DNA from: Glebionis coronaria
Lineage: Eukaryota; Streptophyta; Magnoliopsida; Asterales; Asteraceae
DNA length: 64,000 nucleotides
Assembly (NCBI GenBank): GCA_025667525.1
Contig: CM046882.1
Coordinates: forward strand, 549,084,630 to 549,148,629
Direction: 5' to 3'
In this document: piece after piece, positions 11,801 through 23,945 of the stretch
Layout: the number at the start of each line of letters is the position of its first letter
How positions within the stretch are numbered: position 1 is the stretch's first letter
Notes under the pieces: model-generated
The model's database searches: none
Told to the model about the DNA's origin: nothing
What the model saw: only the letters and a program-made list of their open reading frames with translations
Program-made: the position numbers and the translations under genes

Positions 11801-12968
11801 ATATAACAAACTTTCGAAAAGTTTTTCCCAACTTGAGAAACACTCCATTTCTCTTGAACTTGCTTTACAAAAAGGTGATAAATCTCATAATCATAAAAAG
11901 TGTCAAGAAATGGCAGCTTCTTCGTTTCGTCAATTAAATGAAAAAGGTTTCGAAATAAATGATTTGAAAGCTCAGCTACAAGAAAGGGACATAGCCATCA
12001 ATGAGTTACAAAAACTCATTGAGAAAATGAAAGGAAAGTCTGTATTGGGTAAACCATCCGCCGTTCATCAACCGAATGCGGTTAAGTGCCCTAAATTCTC
12101 TGTTTTGGGACAATCCCCACAGACTTTGCCTAAGATAGGAAATGATAAGAGCACAAATGTGATAGCACCAGGAATGTATAAGATGAACACTAAGCCCACT
12201 CAAACTAGAACATCGCGGTTACCTCAGAATATTAAGAAAACTAATCAACGTGTGTCTTCTTCTACAGGAGTAATCCCCACTACTAGCGTTAGCGGACCAC
12301 AGCTTAAGAGCACTAGAATGCAAGATAAGGTCATGCCCAACAATAGTCAAGGAAAGAAGTTGGAAGTAGAAGACCACCGTAGGAATTTTAAGTTTTCTAA
12401 GAATAAAACGTCTATAACTGCATGTAATGACAGTTTTAATGCTAAGACCTTGAATGTTGAATTTGTTTGTGTTGAATGTGGAAAATGTGTTCGTACTTTC
12501 AATCATGATGCTTGTGCTCTTAATCATAATGGCGTGAATACTAGAACTAGGAAGCCTATTCTTGTGCCCACTAGTACTAGAGAACCCACAAGAACTTTGA
12601 ACCAATCCATTGATCAATCACTTAAGAAACTAAGTGCGTTAGAATCCACTACTCTACGTAAACAAAGTAGGTTAAAGAAGCTTTATGAGAACATGATTAG
12701 GACATGTACACGGGGGTATTCAAGATTTACACCACCCGGATACAAATGGGTACCTAAGACAACCCCTATTCTAATTGGCTCTATGAATGTTAGCTTGCCT
12801 TTAGAATCTAGGCCTACTACTATTTTGGAACCCGTTTCCATCAAGGACTCCCATTTTTCAAATGCTACATTGTCTACTAATTCTTTTGCATCTCGTAGAA
12901 ATCATCATATTCATAATGGACTCCGGGTGCACAAAGCACATGACGGGCAATCTCAAGCTTCTCATTAA
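8898..12968 (+). pseudogene. gag of element B with coiled-coil extension (frameshifted)
   Basis: The first frame (8898-10724, 608 aa) starts with an Asn-rich leader, then a UBN2-type gag domain (about residues 30-240), a Ser/Pro linker, a CCHC zinc knuckle CFNCKGFGHMAREC near residue 390, an acidic region and the start of a coiled coil. Reading then moves through frames 10690-10962, 10853-11278 and 11382-12968, implying at least three indels or stops. The last part continues coiled coil, then a basic Ser/Thr-rich region with a second Cys/His cluster at 12468-12526 (C-x2-C-x2-C-x5-H-x2-C-x3-H). Gag packages element RNA in cytoplasmic particles; the extension is typical of Sireviruses. ATG at 8898 is chosen because it follows the leader directly and opens the domain. 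Confidence 0.8.
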
Positions 12969-15900
12969 CTTCGTCGAGAAGTTTCTGGGTACGGTGCGGT
13001 TTGGAAATGATCAGTTTGCACCGATACTTGGATATGGCGATTTTGTTCAAGGAAATCTCACTATCAAACGGGTTTATTACGTCGAGGGACTGAATCATAA
13101 TTTATTCTCGGTTGGTCAATTTTGTGATGCGGATTTGGAAGTGGCTTTTCGGAAATCTACTTGCTATGTTAGAGACTACGATGCATTTGCTTAATGGCCA
13201 AAGCTTCATCCTCTCAAGCATGGTTATGGCATCAACTATTGTCACATCTCAACTTTGACACCATCAACTTGCTTTCGAAGAATGATATTGTGACCGGTCT
13301 TCCTAAGTTAAAATTCGTCAAAGACCATCTTTGTTCTTCTTGTGAGTTGGGGAAAGCAAAACGGAAGTCTTTCAAAACAAAGACTACCCCAAGCTCAAAA
13401 GGACGATTAGAACTTCTACACATGGATTTATGTGGTCCCATGCGTGTAGAAAGTATTAACAGGAAAAGGTATATTCTCGTGATTGTTGATGATTACTCTA
13501 GATATACATGGACTTTCTTCATAAGGTCCAAAGATGAAACACCAGAGGTTCTCAAAAACTTTCTCAAGATGATACAACGCAATCTTCAAGCTCAAGTCTT
13601 AACCGTAAGAATGGATAGGGGTACTGAATTTTTGAACAAGACTTTGCAATCTTACTTTCAAGAAGAAGTCATCGAACATCAAACGTCTATTGCTCGAACT
13701 CCTGAATAAAACGACGTTGTCGAAAGACGGAATCATATTTTGGTTGAGGCAGATCGAACAATGCTTTCTGCTTCAAAATTACCACTATTCTTCTGGGCTG
13801 AAGCAATTGCAACTGCCTGTTATACTCAGAATCGTTCTCTCGTCATCCCTAGACATGAAAAGACACCTTACCACATCATCAATGGCAGGAAACCGACTGT
13901 CAAATTCTTTCACGTATTTGGATCTTTATGCTACATTATTAAAGACGGTTAGAATCTCAAGAAGATGAAAGAAAAAGGTGATGCATGTATTTTTGTGGGG
14001 TATGCTACATTGTCGAAAGGATATCGAGTTTACAACAAGAGAACAAATATTATTGTCGAAACAATTCATGTGAACTTTGACGAATTGCCACAAATGGTAC
14101 TTGATCATAACGGCTCAAGTCCCGCACCTCAATGTCCAGCAATGGCACCTACACAAAACAGTGTACGTCCCGTGCAAGAATGTCAACAAAGTACTCCTAT
14201 AGCAGACTCGACGGATATAAGTTGTGTCAAAGCCTTCCGCTGTCAATACTGCTGATGCACCCGAACAAAGTCAACAAGACACAACTGCATCTACTTCAGC
14301 AACCGTTGCTCGAGAGACTATTCCATTGGATACTCAACAAACTCAAGAAACCGTCATACAACCAACATCACCAACCATCAATGCTGAAGGAGAAAACGAC
14401 AATCAAGCAGTCGATGCACAACCTGATGAAGAAGAATTTATCAACCCGTTCGGTACACCGGTACGCGAAGTCGGACAGTCTTCTACTCAACATTTTGATC
14501 CGTCCAACATGCATACATTCTACCAACGATATCCATCCACTCACCATTGGACACTTGATCATCTATTAGAGCAAGTCATTGGAAATCCTTCTCAACCAGT
14601 TCGAACACGCAGACAACTCGAAACTGATGGCGATGTGTGTATGTATGCACTCACCGTGAGTTCAACTGTACCTACAAAAATCAAACAAGCCATGACTGAT
14701 CATGCGGGGATTGAATCAATACAAGACGAAATTCATCAGTTTGAACGCCTAAATGTTTGGGAACTTGTTGACAGACCCTATGGAATGTCAGTTTTAGATT
14801 TTAAATGGATCTAGAAAAACAAACTGGATAAAGAACAAACCATCATCAAAAACAAATCTCGTCTTGTGGTTAAGGGATACCGTCAACAAGAAGGCATAGA
14901 ATACGATGAATCATTCGCTCCAGTTGCTCGTTTGGAAGCTGTCAGGATATTCCTTGCTTATGCTGCACATAAGGGCTTCACGGTTTTTCAGATGGACGTT
15001 AAAACTGCTTTTCTCAACGGTCATTTGCAGGAAGAAGTGTATGTGAATCATCCGGAAGGATTCATCGATCCTCATCATCCTGACAAAGTCTATTGTCTCA
15101 AGAAGGCTGTATATGGACTTAAACAAGCTCCAAGGGCATGGTACGAAGAACTATCAAACTTCTTGGTTTCCAAAGGATTCTCTAAAGGTTCTATTGATCC
15201 TACTCTCTTTATTAATAAATATGGGGATGACATACTGCTAGTGCAAGTTTATGTTGATGACATTATTTTTGGTTCTACGAACCCAAAACTTTCAAAACGT
15301 TTTGAAAAATTAATGCACAGCAGATTTGAAATGTCAATGATGAGGGAGATAAAATTCTTTTTAGGCCTCCAGATTCATCAATCCCCACGTGGTATCTTCA
15401 TTAACCAAGCTAAGTATGCTCAAGAGATACTTAAAAAGCATGGTATGACCTCATGTGCTCGCGTTGGTACACCATTGTCGACCAAATCCCTAGACGCTGA
15501 CTTGTACTCATATCCCGTAGATCAAACGCGATATATCAGTATGATCGGGTCACTTATGTACCTTACAGCCAGCAGGCCTGATATTCATCATGCCACATGC
15601 TATTGTGCACGATATCAAGCCAGACCTACTCAAAAGCATCTCAAAGAGGTTAAACGGATCTTTCAGTACCTTAAGAATACCATTCACATAGGACTCTGGT
15701 ATCCGAAGGAAACCGATTTTCATCTAACAGCATTTTCAGATTCTGATCATGCAGGTTGCCTTGATAGTCGCAAAATCACTTCTGGTAGCGTACAATTTCT
15801 AGGGGAAGACAAGCTTGCGAGCTGGTCGTCAAAGAAGCAGGATTGCACTTCGCTCTCATCAGCTGAAACAGAATATGTGGCTCTATCCGCGTGTTGTGCT

Positions 15901-16230
15901 CAAGTCCTCTGGATGAGAACTCAACTCACGGATTATGGCTTCCACTTTGATAAAATACCTATGTATTGTGACTCAAAGTCGGCCATAGCCATATCTTACA
16001 ATCCGGTTCAACACTCTCGTACCAAGCACATCGCAGTCAGATATCACTTCATCAAGGAACAAGTGGAACGTCGTCTCGTGGAATTATACTTTGTCAGAAC
16101 TGAGTACCAGATAGCAGACTTGTTTACAAAAGCCCTATCACAAAATAGGTTTCAGTATCTCGTTGGCCGTCTTGGTATGAAGTATATAACTCCAGTAGAC
16201 TTGGAGGTTTTGGCAAATGAAGCTGCTTGA
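12862..16230 (+). pseudogene. pol of element B (protease-integrase-RT-RNase H), broken
   Basis: Order is copia type. Protease catalytic DSG with flanking CTKHMTG lies near 12920; GAG-pre-integrase and the integrase core at 13194-13709 (His/Cys region ending HLCSSCELGKAK, then [10 protein letters not shown]); RT at about 14740-15600 with YVDDI near 15250; RNase H with SDSDHAGC and [10 protein letters not shown] to 16230. Breaks: the protease frame ends at 13194 with a short deletion before the integrase zinc region, in-frame TAA at 13707-13709, TAG at 13950-13952, a frameshift near 14220, TAG at 14812-14814. Relative to gag the protease frame is +1, but indels make the original arrangement unclear. 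The enzyme set would copy and integrate the element; this copy cannot. Confidence 0.85.
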
Positions 16231-18861
16231 TATTCTCTTATAATGACTTCTAAGCGCATCACAGCTTAGGGCTCGGACCTCAACTAAGGAAAGTTTATCT
16301 CGGATGATAACTTATCCTTCTCAACGATAAATTCATATTTCTCGGTCATGAGCTTTTCATAAAAACATTCAAAGTTTTTAAGTTCATGAAAAACGATTTC
16401 TAAGTAAATGTCAGCGTAGACCTCGAACTTCAACTTAAGGAAAGTTTATCACGGATGATAACTTATCCTTCACAACGGGAAATTTATTTTTCTCAGTCAT
16501 GAGCTAGTCACAAAACAATCAAAGTTTTGAGCTCATGAAAAACATACCCGAAAGGTAAGTGTACGTTTCAGTGCGCTTTCCCTAAGCAATAGAAGAGAAG
16601 TCTTCTATCCTGATTATTTTAAAACCGTTGAACACAATTTTTCAAGAATCTCTCAAAAGGTTTTTCTAGATCTTTCAAAATTGTGTGTTCAACACTCCCT
16701 TCCTCATATGTGATTTTTATATCTCAAAATTGTCATATGTTATTTTGATCAATTTTTGAGGGGGAGCGTTTTAAAATCAAGCCTTTAATGTTGTTTGGGT
16801 ACATCTCTGAAATTGTCATATTTTATGTATCCAACACATTCCGAAATTGATATGAAATTTTCAAATGTAATATATAATATCGGAAAAGGCATCTCATCTC
16901 CGTACCTCAACATATTTTGTGGTGTCGTTTTTCCAAAATTTTGTCAAATTTTGTCTCAAGACACACATATATTGTTGAGGGGGAGCAACCCGACTTAATG
17001 TTCCATGATTCATGCGTGCACACATGTTTCTCTCCCAATCGATTTTAGAAATTGTCATATTTTAATCCATAGGTATCTCTAATATTATGTTTTTATATTA
17101 GAGATAGGGGAGAAAATATGATTAAAATGTAATATATCGCAACATGTGATCTTAAAGACTCAAGTGCAACTCTTTCCTTCACATGCTAAACTATTTCGTA
17201 TATCGACGCATGTGTGTAGGGGGAGCTTTTACGAAATGTAAAACTTTCAAGTGTTAAAAGTTTTGATTTTTATCAAGCACTTTGAATGGTTTTTAATGGT
17301 TTTATGGTTACGATCTTTACCCAAAACAACCTACTATCCACGACGAAACGATGGAGTCAAAAGGTGGTTTAGGATAGGAAACTAAGTCCTATGATCCAAC
17401 CAGAACAGGAGGGATCTACCCAAGGACATTCCATAGCTAGAAATAGTTGTCCTTAGGAAAGATGGAGCTGAATGAAGCTGAATGTGGACCAATTACGTAA
17501 GTTGGCACTGGAACAATCACAACAAGGTGCTAGTGATGACGTATTGGTAAGCATTGAAGGAGTTGAATATTCCATGCAACTTAGGCAGAAACCGGGTTAA
17601 CACATCTATCGAAGATAAGTGTCATGGACCTAGTGATGCGATACACAACCCTTCCCCAGCCATTCGAGTTTCTCTCAAAAGAAACTTGTCTCATTGTCAC
17701 GGAGATCAACACGTATCTATTGACTTTCTCACTCCGAGGTAGTTAACATTCAAAAGGTGGCACTGCTCCAGCCTCCGATTACCAATATGCACTTATTGAG
17801 TCTAGAGCCAAAACGAGATCTATCTATCATCTCATTAGGACACAATCGAGTCCTACGCATTATCCTTGTGATATTACCAGAACATCTGAGTGATACGATT
17901 CACAATGAAGATGGAAATCCTGCTTGAGCCAACATCAAACAAGCTCATGGTGGGTAACTTGTGCGATTCTACACGAATCAAACTTGTGAGAACTAGAAAG
18001 CAACTAAGTCTGGATTCTTAATTGATTAAAACTTGATTCCAGGTTTCTTTGCAAAATCCATGTGATCTTGCCAGAACATTCAGAGTGACACTCATTAGTG
18101 TTCACAGTGACGAATGGAAATCCTTCCAGTGTCAACATCAAACAGCACTGCGGTAGGTAACTCGCAAGATTCTCTATGAATCAAGATTTTGACAAACTGG
18201 AAAGCAACAATGGTGCGATTCTTTTGAATCAAACTTGTTCCAGGAATTCTGAATTGATGACTCTAATCAGATGGATAATTTATCCTTATGATTCACTCTT
18301 TACGTTCGCAGTCTGCTTTGAGACGGTCGAGTAAAGAGAACTGGCTACTATCGCTGGGAAACCCTGTCAAGGAGATTCTTAATCGAATCTACCCAATCAC
18401 AGGTACGGTATCTAATACCGTCTAACGGTCTTCACCGACCGGAGGTAAAACGCTACCGAGTTAGGGTGAAATGTTCAAAGCCATTTCGTCCGTGTCTATA
18501 TATGTTGATGCATATCAAGAAGGTGGCGTAGCTGTGTAACCGATGTCGATTCAGAAGTCACAAGAGCACAAGATGGCAATAATCAAGATACTTAAGAATG
18601 TAAGAATGTAATAGGTCATCTTGTCACAAGAGCTCAAGATGAACACTATCAAGAATAGATTGAAGATCTCAAGCACTCAAAGTCAAATGACAAAGGCTCA
18701 AGATAAAGATCACAAAAGCATGAAGGAACAAAGCCGTTACTAACAAGATCAAGACCAAAGATACAAGACCAAAGCAAGAAGATCTCCTCTACAAGAATAT
18801 ATTCACTCAATCATCTTATGCTTTTTAAGCTTTTTAATATGACCGATACATTGGGGGAAAT
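16231..18861 (+). other. 3' non-coding domain of element B
   Basis: No gene is visible in 2.6 kb. A tandem duplication of about 155 bp occupies about 16268-16560. AGGGGGAGC-like polypurine tracts occur near 16757, 16977 and 17218, and GGGGGAAA at 18853-18860 abuts the 3' LTR and is the likely functional plus-strand primer. From about 17330 to 18560 the sequence is alignable by eye with the corresponding region of D1 and D2 on the other strand, although coding regions of the two families have diverged strongly. Confidence 0.7.
17868..18250 (+). repeat. Two diverged tandem units in B 3' domain
   Basis: Two units of about 190 bp start near 17868 and 18062. Both contain, in order, GTGAT.TT.CCAGAACAT, GA.GGAAATCCT, CAACATCAAAC, GG.GGTAACT, a GATTCT...GAATCAA block, and AACTGGAAAGCAAC or close variants. 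D1 has the same pair in the equivalent place (about 48620-49020, minus strand), so the duplication predates the split of the two families. Confidence 0.65.
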
Positions 18862-19218
18862 TGTTAGCCCTATGTTTTATATAGTCGAACAAGAATATAA
18901 TAGGTCATCTTAGTCATTAATGGTCTTGTATTATAATAGGTTAGTCGGGTTAACCAGACTTGGACTTTAAGCTAATATTGTATAAGTTAGGGGCGTAAGC
19001 CCAAACAAAGCCAAGCCCCGCCCATGTTACTTAAACCCACGGCCCAACAAGCCAAGGGTATATATACCCTCTTCCATTTGTGGAAGAGGGTGTTGGTTAC
19101 CATTTTACTTTCTCTCTCTAAAGTGTTTAACCTTCCAAATTCTCTCTAGTTTCTCTCTCTACTTTTCTTCTCTTTCTCTCTCTAGAATCTTGTGTTATGG
19201 ATTGATATGGGAATAACA
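18862..19218 (+). repeat. 3' LTR of element B
   Basis: 357 bp, TGTTAGCCC to GGGAATAACA, followed by the GATTA target duplication. The post-TATA hairpin is at 19066-19091; its loop differs from the 5' LTR copy at two positions while both stems are unchanged. Confidence 0.85.
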
Positions 19219-19944
19219 GATTATTACTTGACTATTTGTTTGTTCATGGCATCCTTTCTTTGACAATTTTTTGTGGTATGTGATTCTATTCTTTCACCCT
19301 CTCAAACCTTCATGGTCTTGGATACTTGACTCACTTGGTGTTGGAGTGTGAGTTAGTAGTAGCTTAAAGTATCAAGCATGATTTGTATGGTTTGCAACTT
19401 AAAAGGTTAGTAGGCCCTATATCATGTGTAATATGTGAAATTGAGCTCATCTCTAAGATGATTGATTAATCCTTTGAGATACCAAACTACATCATAAGTT
19501 GTAGTTAGGATATTACACATTTAGAGTTGATATATTCCAAGGATATTGTCATTGTAATCCTAAGCAATGATATTTGTCCGATCACGTGGGAGAGAAAGTG
19601 GATCTATACTCTTGCTCATATTTTGTAAAAGTTTAAGACAATTACTTGAAAGTGATCTTACTCTTTGTAACAAAATTGCTTGGTATAGTTCATTACCAAA
19701 TCCATTTAGACTTACGTTGGAAAGGCGCGTATAAAACCACTATAGATGACACACGCTCTTCGTTTCTACAACTTGAAGATTGTCACTCATCTCTTGAGAA
19801 TTGAACTTAGTCTTGAGTCACTCCTCTTGGTTTCTCTCTTCTTTGTATTTTCTTACGACTAGTCGTTTTTCTGTTTCGGTCAAATTCGGTGTCGATTTAA
19901 CTCGTAATCCTTCATTAAGGCATTATAACCTAGTTTCGGAGTTA

Positions 19945-22432
19945 AAACGTAAAAAGTGAAAGATCTACTTGGATTAATTAATATTGATGTATGTGGTCCA
20001 CTTAGACATGTGTCAAAGCAAGGTGCTACATAATTCACTACTTTTAGTGATGATCATAGTCATTACGGTTATGTTTATTTACTAAGCATAAGCATGAAGT
20101 CTTTTAAACAATTAAGGTATTCAAGAATGAAGTAGAAAATCAACTTGGGAAGACTATTAAAGCCATTCGATCGGATCATGGCGGTGAATATATTAGTTAG
20201 AATTTAAAAATTATCTACAAGCCAGTAGAATTGTCCAATAGCTGATTCCTCATTACACGCCACAACACAATGATGTTTTTGAGAGGAGAAATCGAACTCA
20301 ACTAAACATGGTTTGATCAATGATAAGTCTTTCTACTTTTCCATTATCCTCTTGGGATTATGCTTTAGAGACTGTTGTGCGCATTCTTAATATGGTTCCA
20401 ACTAAGAAGGTTGACAAGACTCCATATGAACTATGGCATGGAAAATTTCATAACTTGTCTTACTTAAAGGTCTAGGGTTGTGAGACACATGTGAAACATC
20501 ACACGCGTGACAAACTTAAATCAAGATATGTTAAGTGTATCTTCATAGGTTACCCTAAGGAAACTATATGTTACTATTTCTACTACCTACCTTTTTTAAA
20601 ACAAAATAGTTGTTGAGAGGTATGCATATTTCTTTGAAAAGAATCTCATAGTTCAAAAAGAGGGAGGGAGGATTTCGGAACTAGAAGATGAAGATATTTT
20701 ACCTTTTGAAACTACTAGAGAACATCCAATTGAATAAGAAAGTCTTGCACTTGATGTATCTTTAGAAGAGGTTGTTTTCTCCATTCGTAGGTAATAAACA
20801 ACAATCAAAGCTCCTAAACACTATGTCTAAATGTAGAAGTCGAGGAGCATAGTTTAGGGTATCTTAATGAACCCACTAACTATAAAGCTGCAATATTGGA
20901 TTCTGAATCTGATAAGTGGATTGTTGCTATGAATGCGGAAATGCAATCCATGAAAAATAATCAAGTCTGGTGACTTGTAGATTTACCACCTAATGCGAAA
21001 GTAGTAAATGATAAATGAATTTACAAGAAAAAGATTGATGTGGATGGCATTGTACACACTTTTAAAGCTCAATTTGTAGCAAAAGTTATTACACAAACTT
21101 ATGGTTTTGACTATGAGGAAACCTTTTATCCTGTTGCAGATTTAAGAGCTATTAGGATTCTCATATATGTAGCGGCGTTCTATGATTACGAGATATGACA
21201 AATGGATGTAAAATCTGCGTTCTTAAATGGTTTTTTAGAAGAATAAATCTATATGGAACAACATGAAGGTTTTGTTGATCCTAAGCATCCTAGTAAAGTA
21301 TGTAGGCTTCAAAGATCCATTTTTGGACTTAAAAAAGCATCAAGAAGCTTGAATAAAATATTTGATGAAGAAATAAAAAAATTTGGCTTTGATTAAAATC
21401 TTGATGAGCCATGTGTATATCAAAAAGCTAGTGGGAGTAATGTTGTATTCCTAATCTTATATGTTGATGATATAATCATTATGGGAAATCATATTTCAAG
21501 TTTACAAGAGGTAAAGACCTATCTTAAGAAGTGTTTTTCTATAAAAAATTTAAGGGAAACATCATTTATTCTTGAAATAAAAATCTATAGAGATAGATCA
21601 AAGCGGTTAATTGGACTAAGTAAAAATGCATATCTTGATAAGATGTTGAAGAAGTGTAGAATGGATAATTCCAAGTGTGGTGTGATGGGACTTGAATAAA
21701 ACATAATGTGCTATTACATATGATGAGATGAAGCGTATGCAGAATGTTCCTTATGCTTCGACTATAGGATCTATTATGTATGTTATGAGGTGCACAAGAC
21801 CCGATGTTGTTCACGAAATATTACAAGACGATTTCAACAAAATCCGGGTGAAAGTTACTGGACTGCTGTGAAGAATATTCTTAAGTATTTAAGAAATACT
21901 AAAGATGCGTTTTTGGTTTATGGTGGAAATCCTAAAGCTGAGCTACAAGTTAATTGTTATTGTGATGTTGGATTCGAGACCGATAGAGAGGACACTAAAT
22001 ATCAAACTGCGTATGTATTCGTTTTGAATGGAGGGGCGGTTATGAAAGAGCTCAAAGCAAAGTACTACTGCACAATATGCCACCGAAGCTGAATATATCG
22101 CTGATTCTGAAGATGCAAAGGAATCTTTTTGGATGAGGAAGTTTAGTGGAGAACTTGACGTAGTTCCTACCAATGACGAACCTATACATATGTATTGTGA
22201 AAATTCAAGTACAATCATCATTGCTAACGAACATGGAGTTCAGAAATGCGCTAGACACTATCAAATGAGATATCACTATGTTCGTCAATGTATCGAACTT
22301 GGTGAAATTGATCTAGTCAAAGTTCATACAAGATAATAATCTAGCAGATCCTGTTACGAAGGCTTTACCTGATAAAAAGCTTACTCAACATGTTAGGAGC
22401 ATGGGACTTCGTCCTGCTAGTAGTTTCATGTA
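19945..22432 (+). pseudogene. Decayed copia pol of element F
   Basis: Translation in shifting frames gives integrase (KDLLGLINIDVCGP near 19963, then DDHSHYGYVYLL), an ELWHGKFHNLSYLKV-type segment near 20430-20470, RT with DVKSAFLNG-like sequence near 21205 and YVDDIIIMGNHIS near 21462-21500, and an RNase H/C-terminal part with NPGESYWTAVKNILKYLRNT near 21843 ending in a VRSMGLRPASSFM tail at 22432. Many stops and frameshifts are spread over its length, much more than in B. The lineage differs from B and D (IYRDRSKRLIGLS, HYQMRYHYVRQC motifs). The protease and the rest of gag are missing, lost at the junction with A2 near 19940. Confidence 0.8.
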
Positions 22433-23260
22433 ACCTATATTTTAGTATTTGGATAGAGGATATTGTTAAAATAATATTTATTTTATGAATTGAAGTATTA
22501 GATATGTTCGTTTTTCATTAATATTTGTTGGTCCTATTTTTGCATGTTTAAATCCTTGAATAATATGTTATTCTAAATCATCTACGTCGATCAATTAAAT
22601 GGGAATAAAATTGAATTAATACATATTTGAGTGATGGTAATATTCGTAAAATATGTAAGAACGGTTCACCAACTCACACAATATTCAAAAGTTGCATATT
22701 GAACATCTCCTACTAACAAGTCATCACTTTATGGATCGTTGTCTTTAAGTGAAACTTGTAAACGATTAACATTACTAAATCCTTTCACTTGAGATTCAAG
22801 CCGGTCTTATATATGTGGATAGTAATTTTTGCGATAGTTCTAACGGTATCATGAATAAGGTAGTAATAAAGGCTATAACAATTTATATCTTGAAGCATGT
22901 AAGAGACATTTGTAGTCAATATAAAATTTTCCCTTCAACGAGGTTTGAAGAATGATGCTACTGGGCCCCTTGTTTAATTAATCAGATGTGTGTATGACCA
23001 CACCCAATGATAATCTAAATGTGTCTCGATTATATTGGTAGTCTTGATTCAATTATGTAATACGAGAAATAAAACAGTTAAAATGGATGACTTTGATCCA
23101 TATCCATTATTAACATAGCATTTGAGAAACAAAGATTGTAAATGTCTAAGTCATTTAAATGTGTTTTATAAAACTGCACTCGAGAGTTTCCGGGAGCATT
23201 GGCGTGTTACTAGACGATAACCAATGTTATTATATTGTTATTACATGTCCAAGTGGGAGT
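22433..23260 (+). other. 3' untranslated part of element F with PPT
   Basis: AT-rich and without genes. It ends in AAGTGGGAG (23251-23259), a typical copia polypurine tract one base before the 3' LTR. Confidence 0.6.
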
Positions 23261-23945
23261 TGTTCGATCATGAACATATAATAATATATATCCAGAAGTC
23301 GTCCCAAGCCTAAGGACATGCACACGTAAAATGTTAAGCAATAACAATTACGTAGTAATATTTTATTAATATTAATTATAGTTAAACAATTAACACAAGG
23401 AAAGAAAAGTCGAATAAAAGGAAACAAGGGATTCCCTCCCTTGTTTTGTCTAGTCGACCGAACCAAAAAGCTCAAGGGGCATTTGGGCTTGATCACCAAG
23501 CAACTACAAGTACATAAGGAAAATTTAGTTCATTTTTTTTATACAAGTCTAAAACCTAGATCACTCCTCTCTTTTCCTCTCTTTTCCTCTCTTGTGCAAT
23601 CGATCGAAACAACCTTAAGAGGTGTTTGGTTTGTGCGATCGGCCAAAGGCAAGAAACCAATAAGTTTCGTTCGTTGATTGATTCAAATGGTTTGGTTTAT
23701 TTGTTGTTTTATATTTATTGTTTGTTTGAACGTATCGTGCGTGTATACTTAGAGAGATTATTTATTTTTATTTTTATTGGGGTTTTGGTTATTTGATTAT
23801 ACGATAAAGGTGATTTAATTATTGCTAAAATGTACGCTTTTTTTATTGTTTGTTAATTACTTGTGTATACGTGATCTTATCTATTTTGCTATATACTCGT
23901 GACTATTAACATGTTAATATAATTAAGGTTTTTATAATCCTAACA
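23261..23945 (+). repeat. 3' LTR of element F
   Basis: 685 bp with matching ends TGTT...AACA directly after the polypurine tract. The 5' LTR is not in the window, so the far end is inferred from the terminal motif and the change in sequence character. Confidence 0.55.

Larger units (their letters stand above)
7604..19218 (+). mobile_element. Element B: full-length Sirevirus-like copia retrotransposon
   Basis: Two 357-bp LTRs (7604-7960, 18862-19218) are bounded by a 5-bp target duplication GATTA (7599-7603 and 19219-19223). Order inside: PBS, repeat-rich leader, very long gag with coiled-coil extension, protease, integrase, reverse transcriptase, RNase H, then 2.6 kb of non-coding DNA with several AGGGGGAGC tracts before the 3' LTR. 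This order (copia), the oversized gag and the repeated polypurine tracts point to the Sirevirus/SIRE lineage. I counted about 17 substitutions and no indels between the LTRs. All genes carry frameshifts or stops, so it is not autonomous now. Confidence 0.85.
5516..19940 (+). mobile_element. Element A2, truncated, split by element B
   Basis: A2 consists of an LTR (5516-7100), PBS, and leader 7115-7603. The leader is interrupted by B (7604-19218) and resumes at 19219/19224, continuing to about 19940. Continuity is shown by collinearity with the uninterrupted leader of A1 on the minus strand: the segment before B and the segment after B align to adjacent A1 sequence. Beyond about 19940 the sequence switches abruptly to copia integrase of F, so the body and 3' LTR of A2 are missing. 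Confidence 0.6.

Noticed and set aside
16795..16998. Short plus-strand frame downstream of B pol as an env-like gene
   Set aside because: Only 67 codons, no signal peptide or membrane segment pattern, and it ends in the polypurine-tract repeat; not supported.
23230..23677. Overlapping frames within the F 3' LTR as genes
   Set aside because: Located inside an LTR with no domain; chance frames.
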